Assembly (NCBI RefSeq): GCF_901538265.1
Contig: NZ_LR593886.1
Coordinates: forward strand, 7,957,738-8,021,737
DNA length: 64,000 nucleotides
Direction of reading: 5' to 3'
From: Gemmata massiliana
GTDB taxonomy: Bacteria; Planctomycetota; Planctomycetia; Gemmatales; Gemmataceae
In this document: piece after piece, positions 51,239-58,791 of the stretch
How the letters are laid out: each line of letters begins with the position of its first letter
How positions within the stretch are numbered: the first letter of the stretch is position 1
Made by a program: the position numbers and the translations under genes
Notes under the pieces: generated by a model
The model's input: only the letters and a program-made list of their open reading frames with translations
Told to the model about the DNA's origin: nothing
The model's database searches: none

Positions 51239-51685
51239 ATGCTCCGATCGTTGCTCGTCACCGCATGTGCAATCTGCGTGTTAACCACGACCGAGGCCGC
51301 GGACACAAAGAAAGTTGATGATGAAACCAAGGCGATGAACGGCACATGGGAACTGGTGTCCGCCGAGTTGGGCGGCATGAAATTGCCCGACGAAGTGGTG
51401 AAGTCCCTGACGCTGGTGATGAAAGACGGGAAGTATACGCTGAAGTCCCCCGGCCCGGACGATACCGGCACCGTCAAAATTGACCCGACCAAGAAGCCGA
51501 AGGAACTGGACGTAACGGGGCTCGAAGGGCCGAATAAGGGGAAGTCCTTCCCGGCCATTTACGAACTTGATGGGGACTCGCTGAAGGTCTGCTACGATCT
51601 CGATGGGAAGAAACGGCCGACCGAGTTCAAATCAACCGCCGACACGAAACAGTTCTTCGCCACGTACAAACGCAAGAAGGGTTGA
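51239..51685 (+). CDS. Small exported protein, TIGR03067 family
   Basis: The product has 148 residues with a signal peptide (MLRSLLVTACAICVLTTTEA). The TIGR03067 pattern is clear: MNGTWELVSAELGGMKLPDE near residue 34, LVMKDGKYTLKSPGPDDTGTVKIDPTKKPKELDVTGLEG, and YELDGDSLKVCYDLDGKKRPTEF. This is a lipocalin-like beta-barrel fold by inference from the repeated strands, and no function is known. The ATG at 51239 has GAGGAGA upstream. It is divergent from the TetR-cupin pair. Two consecutive hairpins follow. Confidence 0.9.
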   Translation: MLRSLLVTACAICVLTTTEAADTKKVDDETKAMNGTWELVSAELGGMKLPDEVVKSLTLVMKDGKYTLKSPGPDDTGTVKIDPTKKPKELDVTGLEGPNKGKSFPAIYELDGDSLKVCYDLDGKKRPTEFKSTADTKQFFATYKRKKG

Positions 51686-51732
51686 AAAAGCAGATACCCG
51701 GTCGTGCTGAGATTGGACGTCTTAGTAAAAAT

Positions 51733-51788
51733 CACGAGCCGGGTTTGTGGCAGCCTCTCCCTCTACCACAAACCCGGCTCGTGTTTTT
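51733..51788 (+). terminator. Long-stem terminator after the TIGR03067 gene
   Basis: CACGAGCCGGGTTTGTGG (51733-51750) and CCACAAACCCGGCTCGTG (51766-51783) form a perfect 18-bp stem with loop CAGCCTCTCCCTCTA, followed by TTTTT. It begins 48 bases after the stop codon. Confidence 0.85.
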
Positions 51789-51803
51789 CTGCGGAGAACG
51801 ACC

Positions 51804-51841
51804 CGTTGTACAGCACGCCTCTCCCACCGCACTGTACAACG
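51804..51841. repeat. Second hairpin with related loop
   Basis: CGTTGTACAG (51804-51813) and CTGTACAACG (51832-51841) pair, with outer CGAC/GTCG extension. The loop carries GCCTCTCCC, which is also in the loop of the hairpin before it. No T-run follows. Confidence 0.65.
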
Positions 51842-52166
51842 AGTCGCCTCGTTAGTGTTGGGAAGTAAAGCACGCACCGCGCCAATCGCGAGCACCTCAA
51901 AGAAAAAAGTTGGAAATACGCATTTCACAAGGCTTTTTGCATCGATGTCTTTCGTGACCTGGGAAATGTGCAGTTCAAGCGTGCGCCATTATTGCGCAAT
52001 TTGACGACAGGCTGCCCACACTTGGGGCTTCTCAGCAACGTCCAACGAATTCGGCTCGCTGGCGAAACACGTAATAAGCTTGCTCCGACCGTCTCGCTCC
52101 GGGTATCATCCCGTTTACCTGCCTGCCACACCTGCCGGTTCGCTCTTTCCACGCCGAGAGCATCTG
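51842..52166. other. Non-coding stretch upstream of DUF1501
   Basis: About 325 bases with no convincing gene. The first half is AT-rich (AAAGAAAAAAGTTGG, then ATACGCATTTCACAAGGC) and probably carries the promoter of the DUF1501 gene. No palindrome stands out. Confidence 0.5.
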
Positions 52167-53516
52167 ATGCCCATCTCATCACATCCCGCGCGCCGCGAGT
52201 TTCTCCAGATCGGAGTAGGAGCCGCACTTGGCCTCGGGTTCCGTGCGCCCGGCGCGGTGCAAGCCGCCGCTGCGAATCGAGCGGGCAAAACACAGTCCGT
52301 GATCCTTGTCAATTTGACGGGCGGGATGAGTCACATCGACTCGCTGGATATGAAGCCGGACGCGCCGGCCGAGATTCGCGGTGAGTTCAAGCCGGTCTCG
52401 ACCGCAGTGCCCGGCGTCCAGATTTGCGAACACCTTCCGCAACTCGCGGCCCAAATGCGCCGATGGGCGCTAGTCCGGTCGCTCTCGCACGGCGAAAACG
52501 GCCACCTCCCCGGTACGCACCGCCTGTTAACCGGCGCGACGATGCCGAACCAACGGCAAACGGACCTCGACAACGTGCTGTCGCGCCGCGATTGGCCGTG
52601 CTACGCGGCTGCCCTGAACCAGATCCGACCGCGGCAGGACGGCATCCCGAACGGCGTCACGTTGCCGCACGCGCTCATTGAAGGACCGCTCACGTGGCCG
52701 GGGCAGCACGGCGGGTTCCTCGGGCCGACCCACGACCCAATGCTGGTGACACAAGACCCCAATTCCCCGACCTTTACGATGGACACGTTCGCCCTCCCGG
52801 GCGGCACCGACCAGAGCCGCGTGGACGGCCGGCGCAGCCTCCTCGAACGTCTGGACTCGTCCGGGCGCGGGGACGCGGCGTTCCGCGAGCACCAGCGCCA
52901 CGCCTTCGAGTTGCTCGCCTCCGGGCGTGTTGCCGGCGCCTTTAAGCTCGATCGCGAGCCGGTGAAGGTCCGCGACCGCTACGGCCGGAACCAGTTCGGT
53001 CAGTCGCTGCTACTCGCCCGGCGCCTCACGCAAGCCGGGGTGCCGATCGTGCAGGCCAACATGGGGATCGTGCAGACGTGGGACACGCACGTGGACAATT
53101 GGGGTGCGATGAAGACCCGGTTGCTCCCGTGGCTCGATCAGGCGATCACAGCACTGGCGGACGACCTCGATACACAGGGGCTGTTGGACGACACGTTTGT
53201 GGTCGTGTCCGGCGAGTTCGGGCGCACGCCAAAGATCTCCACGCTGCCCGGAGAAAAGATCTCGGGCCGAGACCACTGGGCGCATGTGTATTCGGGGCTG
53301 TTCACGGGTGGCGGGGTAGCCGGCGGGCGGGTGATCGGCAAATCCGACCGCGTCGGGGCACAACCGGTCACCACGTCGTACACGCCGTTCGACATCGGCG
53401 CGACGATCTACCAGGCACTCGGAGTGCCCCCGGACAGCGAGATCCGCGATTCGCAGAACCGCCCGTCGCAAGTCTGCACCGGGAAACCGATGGACGTGTT
53501 GTTCCAGAATCGGTGA
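52167..53516 (+). CDS. DUF1501 protein, Tat-exported
   Basis: The product has 449 residues. It has a twin-arginine signal (ARREFLQIGVGAALGLG, residues 8-24) and then the DUF1501 core: SVILVNLTGGMSHIDSLDMKP, PGVQICEHLPQLAAQMRRWALVRSLSHGENGH, QTWDTHVDNW, and TFVVVSGEFGRTPKI before GRDHWAHVYSGLFTGGG. It aligns in outline with the proteins at 26079 and 54748. The ATG at 52167 was chosen because the signal begins there. It is monocistronic; a palindromic repeat lies after the stop. Confidence 0.93.
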   Translation: MPISSHPARREFLQIGVGAALGLGFRAPGAVQAAAANRAGKTQSVILVNLTGGMSHIDSLDMKPDAPAEIRGEFKPVSTAVPGVQICEHLPQLAAQMRRWALVRSLSHGENGHLPGTHRLLTGATMPNQRQTDLDNVLSRRDWPCYAAALNQIRPRQDGIPNGVTLPHALIEGPLTWPGQHGGFLGPTHDPMLVTQDPNSPTFTMDTFALPGGTDQSRVDGRRSLLERLDSSGRGDAAFREHQRHAFELLASGRVAGAFKLDREPVKVRDRYGRNQFGQSLLLARRLTQAGVPIVQANMGIVQTWDTHVDNWGAMKTRLLPWLDQAITALADDLDTQGLLDDTFVVVSGEFGRTPKISTLPGEKISGRDHWAHVYSGLFTGGGVAGGRVIGKSDRVGAQPVTTSYTPFDIGATIYQALGVPPDSEIRDSQNRPSQVCTGKPMDVLFQNR

Positions 53517-53536
53517 CGGGTTTCGGTCCTCATGAC

Positions 53537-53620
53537 GAGCTGCGACCGCAAGGGAGCGGAGGCACAACGGCTCTCGTGCGGTTGCCAGTTTCATATACCG
53601 GAAGCCGCCCGCTCCCTTTG
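53537..53620. repeat. Decayed copy of the GACCGCAAGGGAGCGG palindrome
   Basis: The left part (GAGCTGCGACCGCAAGGGAGCGG, from 53537) matches the 13336 palindrome core. The right part (CCCGCTCCCTTTG, 53608-53620) is a degraded complement. It sits after a DUF1501 stop codon. Confidence 0.65.
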
Positions 53621-53642
53621 AGTTTTCAGGAGCGCGGGGCAA

Positions 53643-54368
53643 TCACTTCTTGCGTCGGTACTCGTTGATGCGGCGCACGTTCTCGGCATACGACGGCGAG
53701 TAGATGGATGTGTACGCGCTCGACCAGTCTTCGTCCCCGGGCATGACGTCCGGGTAGCCGACTTTTCGGCGATACGCGATCCGTTTAGCCAGTTGGGTGT
53801 CGTTCATGAAGTGCATCGACCGGACGCACCTGTCGGTTCCTTTGTCCCCCTCAATCGTTACGTGAACCAGGAACGCGTCCTCCTCGACCAGGGGGCAGAA
53901 CTCACCGCGTCGCAGCTTCACGCAGTGTTCGATCTTGATCGAGCGAATCGTCTCGCTGTGGATGTCATCGAAAAACTCGCCAAAGAGCTTGCCGAGTTCA
54001 GGGTTGAACCGCTTGAACGGTAAGGCCGCCTTCGGATTATTAGGATTGCCAGTTTCGGTCGTCATGATGAACGCCGGGGCCGGGCCGTCTTTAAGAGTGG
54101 CGTCGATCTTAGTTTGGACCCACGCTCGGGCGTCCGCCTCGGTCTTTTTGCCGTCGGTCGAAATCGGGTTCTCGATGACCGGGCTTGGGCTAACTGTTTG
54201 AGCCGAATCCGTGGCCTTCCCCGGCGACGTCGCTCCTATCCGCGGGTTTGCAGAAGCGGGCACAGCGGCCACGGCTTCACCAGGCTCCTGGGCTTCCGGT
54301 GGCTTACCTTTCTTCGAGCACCCAAATACACAGGCGACCAGAACCAAAAGGGCGGGCAGGCGGATCAT
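53643..54368 (-). CDS. Lipoprotein of unknown function
   Basis: The product has 241 residues. A signal peptide with lipobox (MIRLPALLVLVACVFGC, Cys about 17) is followed by a Pro/Ala-rich linker and a folded domain with IKIEHCVKLRRGEFCPLVEEDAFLVHVTIEGDKGTDRCVRSMHF, which holds two or three Cys that could form disulfides. It ends basic (EYRRKK). I see no family. The ATG at 54368 has the signal at its N-terminus; the 54428 start adds a non-signal lead. Confidence 0.75.
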   Translation of the reverse strand: MIRLPALLVLVACVFGCSKKGKPPEAQEPGEAVAAVPASANPRIGATSPGKATDSAQTVSPSPVIENPISTDGKKTEADARAWVQTKIDATLKDGPAPAFIMTTETGNPNNPKAALPFKRFNPELGKLFGEFFDDIHSETIRSIKIEHCVKLRRGEFCPLVEEDAFLVHVTIEGDKGTDRCVRSMHFMNDTQLAKRIAYRRKVGYPDVMPGDEDWSSAYTSIYSPSYAENVRRINEYRRKK

Positions 54369-54506
54369 CTCGATCACCACGCGAATTGTTAAATAGCTTT
54401 CCTCTACAACAGGCAGATTGTGTCGCACCGGTCAACGACTCGCAACTGGAATCTCCGTCTCGTGCGAACCTAAAACGTGGTCAAATGGCGTCGCGGAAGG
54501 GATTGA

Positions 54507-54698
54507 TCGAAGTCCGAACAGTGGGCCGATGTCCCAAAAGTCGAGTGCGAATCGTCCTGCAAGGCGCTCGATGGTACCGAATCGGTCGTGCAGCGCGTGC
54601 AAGCACAACTCACCACCGAGTGTGACGACTGGATATCACGAACAAGGAGTGCGCCAGGTAGCGCCCCTGCAACCCACCACACAAAAGCCTCGAAATGA
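54507..54698 (+). pseudogene. Possible start-less coding remnant
   Basis: An open frame of 63 codons without a start lies between an in-frame TGA (54504-54506) and a TGA stop at 54696-54698. The translation contains KSEQWADVPKVECESSCKAL and VVQRVQAQLTTECDDWISRT, which looks more protein-like than the other frames. It could be a decayed gene fragment. The evidence is only compositional. Confidence 0.3.
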
Positions 54699-54701
54699 CA
54701 C

Positions 54702-54723
54702 GGCCCGCACCTTGGTGCGGGCC
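54702..54723 (-). terminator. Terminator of the DUF1549-DUF1501 operon
   Basis: GGCCCGCACC (54702-54711) and GGTGCGGGCC (54714-54723) pair tightly around a two-base loop, 24 bases after the DUF1501 stop read on the minus strand. TGTCATTTCGAGGCTTTTG follows on that strand. Confidence 0.75.
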
Positions 54724-54747
54724 ATGTCGTTTCGGCTTCACGGAGAG

Positions 54748-56019
54748 TTACACCACGTCCTTCGTGAACGGTTTCGGCTTCTCCACGATCTGGATCGGGC
54801 GCCCGGTCGGGGTCTCGTTCTTCTTGGTGTGGTCGATGCCCATCAGTTCGCACACGGTCGCGAGGAAGTCCTGAGCAGTGGTTGGGCGGTCGGCCACACT
54901 TGCACCCTCCTTGTCGGTCTTGCCGAGCACCTGACCACCCTTTAACCCGCCGCCGAACATCGCAAGGCTCCAGGCACGCGGGAAGTGATCGCGCCCCGGG
55001 TTCGCGCCGCGCGTGTTGATGTTCGGAGTGCGACCGAATTCGCCCATCCACACGATCAGCGTGCTGTCGAGAAGCCCGCGCTCCTTCAGGTCGGTAACCA
55101 GCGTCGAGAGCGCCGAATCGACCTGTTCGGAGAGCGTTTTCACGCGCCGGAAGTTGTCCTGGTGCGTGTCCCAGCCGCCGAGCGCGACTTCCACGAACGG
55201 CACCCCGACCTCGACCAACCGGCGGGCCATGCACACGCCCTCGGCGAAGCGCCCGGAGCCGTACTTGCTCTTGGTCGAATCGGACGAAATATCAAACGCC
55301 TTCGCCTCCTTCGACTGCATCAACTTGACCGCGCGCTCGTAGGTCGTTTTGTGGTCGATGATGGAATCCGCACCGTACTCGCGGTGGAACGCCTTGTCCA
55401 TTTGTTCGAGCAACCCCACGCGGTTCCCGAGCTGTGTGGACGAAACGGCCGACTTCAGGTCTTCCACGCCGCGGTTCGGATCGGTGACGAGGAGCGGTTG
55501 GTGCTTCGGCCCGAGGAACCCGGAGCCGTAAGTGCGCCCGCCGATGGCGACGAAGTTCGGCATCGGGCTATCGGACTTGCCCGCTTCCTGCGCCACGATC
55601 GAGCCGAGCGACGGATAGGTAACGCCCCCCTGCCCCTCCCGGAACCCGGTGTGCATGTAATACTTCGCACGCGGGTGCGCGCCTTCGGGCGTCGTCATCC
55701 CGCGAACGACGAGCCCGTGATTCATGACCTTCGCGACGTTCGGCAGGTGCTCACTGATCTCGATCCCCGGGGCCGCCGTCTTGATCGCCTTGAACTCCCC
55801 CGCGCCCTTACTATCGGGCTTCAAGTCCCAGGTGTCCTTGTGGCTCGGTCCGCCGTCCATCCACAAAAGAATGCACGACTTAGCCTTCCCCTTCCCGCCG
55901 GTCGGAGCGGCCTTCGCCAGCGCCGGGAACCAACCAGACAATGAGGGCGCGAACACGCCGGCCGCGGCTAGTTTTAGCACGTCGCGCCGGGTCTTCTCTT
56001 GCAACTTCGTCGAGAACAT
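54748..56019 (-). CDS. DUF1501 protein, Tat-exported, partner of DUF1549/1553
   Basis: The product has 423 residues. The Tat signal is TRRDVLKLAAAGVFAPSLS (10-28). The core shows SCILLWMDGGPSHKDTWDLKP, PGIEISEHLPNVAKVMNHGLVVRGM, and STLIVWMGEFGRTPNI before GRDHFPRAWSLAMFGGG. It lies about 100 bases after the DUF1549/1553 gene stop, giving the classic planctomycete pair. In other genomes the pair is linked to extracellular polymer use, but the substrate is unknown. A short hairpin and an element fragment lie in the gap between the two genes. Confidence 0.95.
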   Translation of the reverse strand: MFSTKLQEKTRRDVLKLAAAGVFAPSLSGWFPALAKAAPTGGKGKAKSCILLWMDGGPSHKDTWDLKPDSKGAGEFKAIKTAAPGIEISEHLPNVAKVMNHGLVVRGMTTPEGAHPRAKYYMHTGFREGQGGVTYPSLGSIVAQEAGKSDSPMPNFVAIGGRTYGSGFLGPKHQPLLVTDPNRGVEDLKSAVSSTQLGNRVGLLEQMDKAFHREYGADSIIDHKTTYERAVKLMQSKEAKAFDISSDSTKSKYGSGRFAEGVCMARRLVEVGVPFVEVALGGWDTHQDNFRRVKTLSEQVDSALSTLVTDLKERGLLDSTLIVWMGEFGRTPNINTRGANPGRDHFPRAWSLAMFGGGLKGGQVLGKTDKEGASVADRPTTAQDFLATVCELMGIDHTKKNETPTGRPIQIVEKPKPFTKDVV

Positions 56020-56041
56020 GACCGTCTCCGCGTTGGTGTCC

Positions 56042-56106
56042 GGTGAACCCCGCCCGCAAGGACGGGGGTAATTTGTGTGAGGTATGCACCCGCCGCCCTT
56101 GCGGGC
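56042..56106. repeat. Hairpin with a fragment of the MITE-like core
   Basis: GCCCGCAAGG (56052-56061) and CCTTGCGGGC (56097-56106) form a stem. The leading bases GGTGAACCCCGCCCGCAAGG match GGTGAACCCCGCCCACAAGG in the core of copy B of the MITE-like element, one change in 20. It lies between the DUF1549/1553 and DUF1501 genes. Confidence 0.6.
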
Positions 56107-56117
56107 TTAGTTCGCCA

Positions 56118-57821
56118 TCAGCGAACCAACGTGAATTCGCTGCTGTTCAGCACCGCCCAGAGGATGTCGCTGTAAGCGGCTTGGGCGCCGGTGCGCTTCA
56201 CGTAAGCGGTCAGGTTCTTCGTTTCCTCGCTCGTCGGGCGCCGGGAGAGTGCGGCGAGGTAGATGCGCTCGATCGCTTCTTCGGGGTTGGTCGTCGAGCC
56301 GATGATTCCCCGCGCTGCGGCCGGACTGTTCGCGATCGGCGCGTTCATCAGCCGAAGCGCTTGCGGGATACCGGCTTCATAATCGAGGGCGCTGGTCGAA
56401 TCCGCCCCCGCGAGGAAGAAGTTCACAAACTGATCGCGCCCGCCCACTCGCGCGCCCCGTCCAGCCCCGACCATACCTCGCGCCCCGCGCGTCTCCACCA
56501 CGCGAGCACTTCCGGTCACTTGTGCGAGGGAGTCGTAGAGCTGTTCGGGCGAGAGCACCTTCACCGCGATGTGGCTGTAGAGCGCCTTGTCGTTCTTGTT
56601 GTCCGCGGTGGGTTTGCTGGTCCGCTGGTACGCATCGCTCAAGCAGATTGCTTTGAAGAGGTACTTGAGGTCGAACTCGCCCGCAGTCGAAACGTGGTAC
56701 GCGAGCGCGGCGAGGAGGTCCGGGTGCGTCGGCTCGTTCTCCGGGAGCATGTCGTCCACCGGGTTCACGATCCCGCGTCCGAACAGGTGCGCCCAGGTGC
56801 GGTTCACGAGCGCCTTCGCGAAGAACGGGTTGCTCGGGCCGGTCATCCACTTCGCGAGCGCCGGGCGGTACGGTTCACTGGCCCCCAACTTCGGCTCCTC
56901 ACCGCCGAGGAACTTCGTCGGCACCGTTTTGGCAGACTCGGGAAAGAAATCCCGCTGGCGCGTGCGCCCGTTGCCCTCGGTCACGCCGATCGTGGTGTTG
57001 TCGGCCCCCTTGTTCGCGTTCCTGGGGTTGTCCGCCTTCACCTTGCTGTAGAAGCCGGCCATTCCCCAGTATTCCGTCTGCTTCCAGGACGTGAACGGGT
57101 GGTTGTGGCACTGGGCACACTGGAGCTGGATGCCCAGGAAGTGCTGCGTCGTGGTGTCGGTGAGTTTGTCCACCGAGCGGTTCGCGAGGAAGTACGTGAC
57201 CGCGGGATTGTCCGTGACAGTGCCGGTTGCGGTGACGAGGCCGGTCACGAGCTTGTCCCAGCCGGGGTTCTTGTTGAACTCGTCTTCCAGCCACTTGTAG
57301 AGCGGGTCTTTCAGAACGAAGCGGTTCCCGGAGTCGCGCGGAAACAACTTCGCGGTCCAGATGTCCGCCATGCGCCGGCCGAAGTGCGGATCGGCGAGCA
57401 ACTCGTCGACGAGCTTCGCCCGCTTGTCGCCCTCTTTCGAGTCGAGGAAGGCTTTCGCCCGCTCCGCCGACGGGATGACGCCCGTGATATCGAGCGATAC
57501 GCGGCGCAGGAACTCTTCGTCCGAACTCTGTGCGGACGCGGTCAGTTTCGCGTCCGCGAGTCGGCGGTTGATTTCGGTATCGATGATTTTTGCGAGCGCG
57601 ACCGCGTCCTTGGCTTTTGGCGTCGCGAGAGTCGGCAGAATCGGCGCGGCCGGCTTCTCGGTCGCCGGCTTGATTTCGGGCTTGGCAGCGGGGCGCGCGG
57701 GCGGCACGAACTTCTTGCCCTTCTTCCCGAGCTTCTCTTGCGCGTCGAGCGGCGAGAAGTCACCGATCAGCGCAACGAGCCCGGCGGTTAGCGCGAACAG
57801 GGCCAGTGGACGGAACCGCAT
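56118..57821 (-). CDS. DUF1549/DUF1553 protein (cytochrome-like, planctomycete)
   Basis: The product has 567 residues with a signal peptide (MRFRPLALFALTAGLVALIG) and a Lys/Pro-rich linker. DUF1549 begins near 85 (EINRRLADAKLTASAQSSDEEFLRRVSLDITGVIPSAERAKAFL). A CxxCH-type motif (CAQCHNHPF) near 240 could bind heme c. DUF1553 follows (LAKWMTGPSNPFFAKALVNRTWAHLFGRGIVNPVDD, then PTHPDLLAAL). The first ATG of the long frame (57896) is not signal-like, so 57821 was chosen. It heads the operon with DUF1501 and acts outside the cytoplasmic membrane. Confidence 0.93.
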   Translation of the reverse strand: MRFRPLALFALTAGLVALIGDFSPLDAQEKLGKKGKKFVPPARPAAKPEIKPATEKPAAPILPTLATPKAKDAVALAKIIDTEINRRLADAKLTASAQSSDEEFLRRVSLDITGVIPSAERAKAFLDSKEGDKRAKLVDELLADPHFGRRMADIWTAKLFPRDSGNRFVLKDPLYKWLEDEFNKNPGWDKLVTGLVTATGTVTDNPAVTYFLANRSVDKLTDTTTQHFLGIQLQCAQCHNHPFTSWKQTEYWGMAGFYSKVKADNPRNANKGADNTTIGVTEGNGRTRQRDFFPESAKTVPTKFLGGEEPKLGASEPYRPALAKWMTGPSNPFFAKALVNRTWAHLFGRGIVNPVDDMLPENEPTHPDLLAALAYHVSTAGEFDLKYLFKAICLSDAYQRTSKPTADNKNDKALYSHIAVKVLSPEQLYDSLAQVTGSARVVETRGARGMVGAGRGARVGGRDQFVNFFLAGADSTSALDYEAGIPQALRLMNAPIANSPAAARGIIGSTTNPEEAIERIYLAALSRRPTSEETKNLTAYVKRTGAQAAYSDILWAVLNSSEFTLVR

Positions 57822-57993
57822 TGGCAAACCCTCACGGGTGCGAGCGAACGATACCAGATCCAACCCCCGCACAAGGGCGAAGGTTCCGCTCAGCAACCGA
57901 TATCAGAATGCCACAGATCCCCGAAACAGACATGAGATCGGGGTGAAGGAAATGTCTCACTGGGACCAAGACCCGCGGTCCCAGGAGTAGCCG

Positions 57994-58764
57994 TTACAGC
58001 CCGAAAAGAGTTTTCGCGTTCCGCGTGGTGTGTTCTTCGATCTCGGCGATACTTACACCCTTCACCTGCGCGAGCAACGCGGCCGTGTGTGCGACATATG
58101 AAGGCTCGTTGCGCTTCCCGCGAACCGGTTGCGGAGCGAGATAGGGGCAGTCGGTTTCCACGAGGAGCCGATCGAGCGGCACGTCCTTCGCGATGTCGCG
58201 CAAATTTTGCGCTGTCGGATAAGTCACCATCCCGGCGAACGAAATGTAAAGGCCCATCTCCAGGCACTCGCGCGCGGTACCCGCGTCGCCACTGAAGGAG
58301 TGCATCACGGCGCGGAGCGGCCCGTTGGCCTCCTGTCCGCGAAGAGCTTTCACCACGTCCGCTTCGGCATCGCGGCAGTGGATGACGAAGGATTTCCGTA
58401 GGTCGCGAGCGAGTTGGATGTGACGCGCGAAGTAGTCTTCCTGAACCGGGAACGGCGCGCGGTCCCAGTAGCGATCGAGCCCAGTCTCGCCGATCGCGAC
58501 GACACGCGGTTCGCTCCCCGCGAGTTTAACGATGGCTTCCCAGTCACCTGTCTTGGCTTCAGCCACGTGGTTCGGCTGAATGCCCACCGCGGCCACGACG
58601 AGCGGATACTTGTTCGCGATCTCAACAGCCGCGAGGGACGACTCGAGGTCGATCCCAAGGCAAATAACGCGCTCCACACCGGCCGCGGTCGCGCGCTCCA
58701 GCACCGCCGGCAGGTCTTTACGGAACCGGTCATCGAACAGGTGCGTGTGGGTATCAATCAACAT
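57994..58764 (-). CDS. tatD: TatD-family DNase
   Basis: The product has 256 residues. The metal-binding motif is LIDTHTHLFDDRF (HxH at 6-8). GETGLDRYWD, FVIHCRDAEADVVKAL, VMHSFSGDAGTARECL and the closing LLVETDCPYLAPQPVRGKRNEPSYV are all TatD hallmarks. It is a metal-dependent 3'-5' exonuclease type of enzyme. The gene starts 27 bases after the nuoN stop on the same strand, so it is likely co-transcribed though functionally unrelated. Confidence 0.95.
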   Translation of the reverse strand: MLIDTHTHLFDDRFRKDLPAVLERATAAGVERVICLGIDLESSLAAVEIANKYPLVVAAVGIQPNHVAEAKTGDWEAIVKLAGSEPRVVAIGETGLDRYWDRAPFPVQEDYFARHIQLARDLRKSFVIHCRDAEADVVKALRGQEANGPLRAVMHSFSGDAGTARECLEMGLYISFAGMVTYPTAQNLRDIAKDVPLDRLLVETDCPYLAPQPVRGKRNEPSYVAHTAALLAQVKGVSIAEIEEHTTRNAKTLFGL

Positions 58765-58791
58765 GCATCGTTTCCGCTGTAACCCGTGAAT

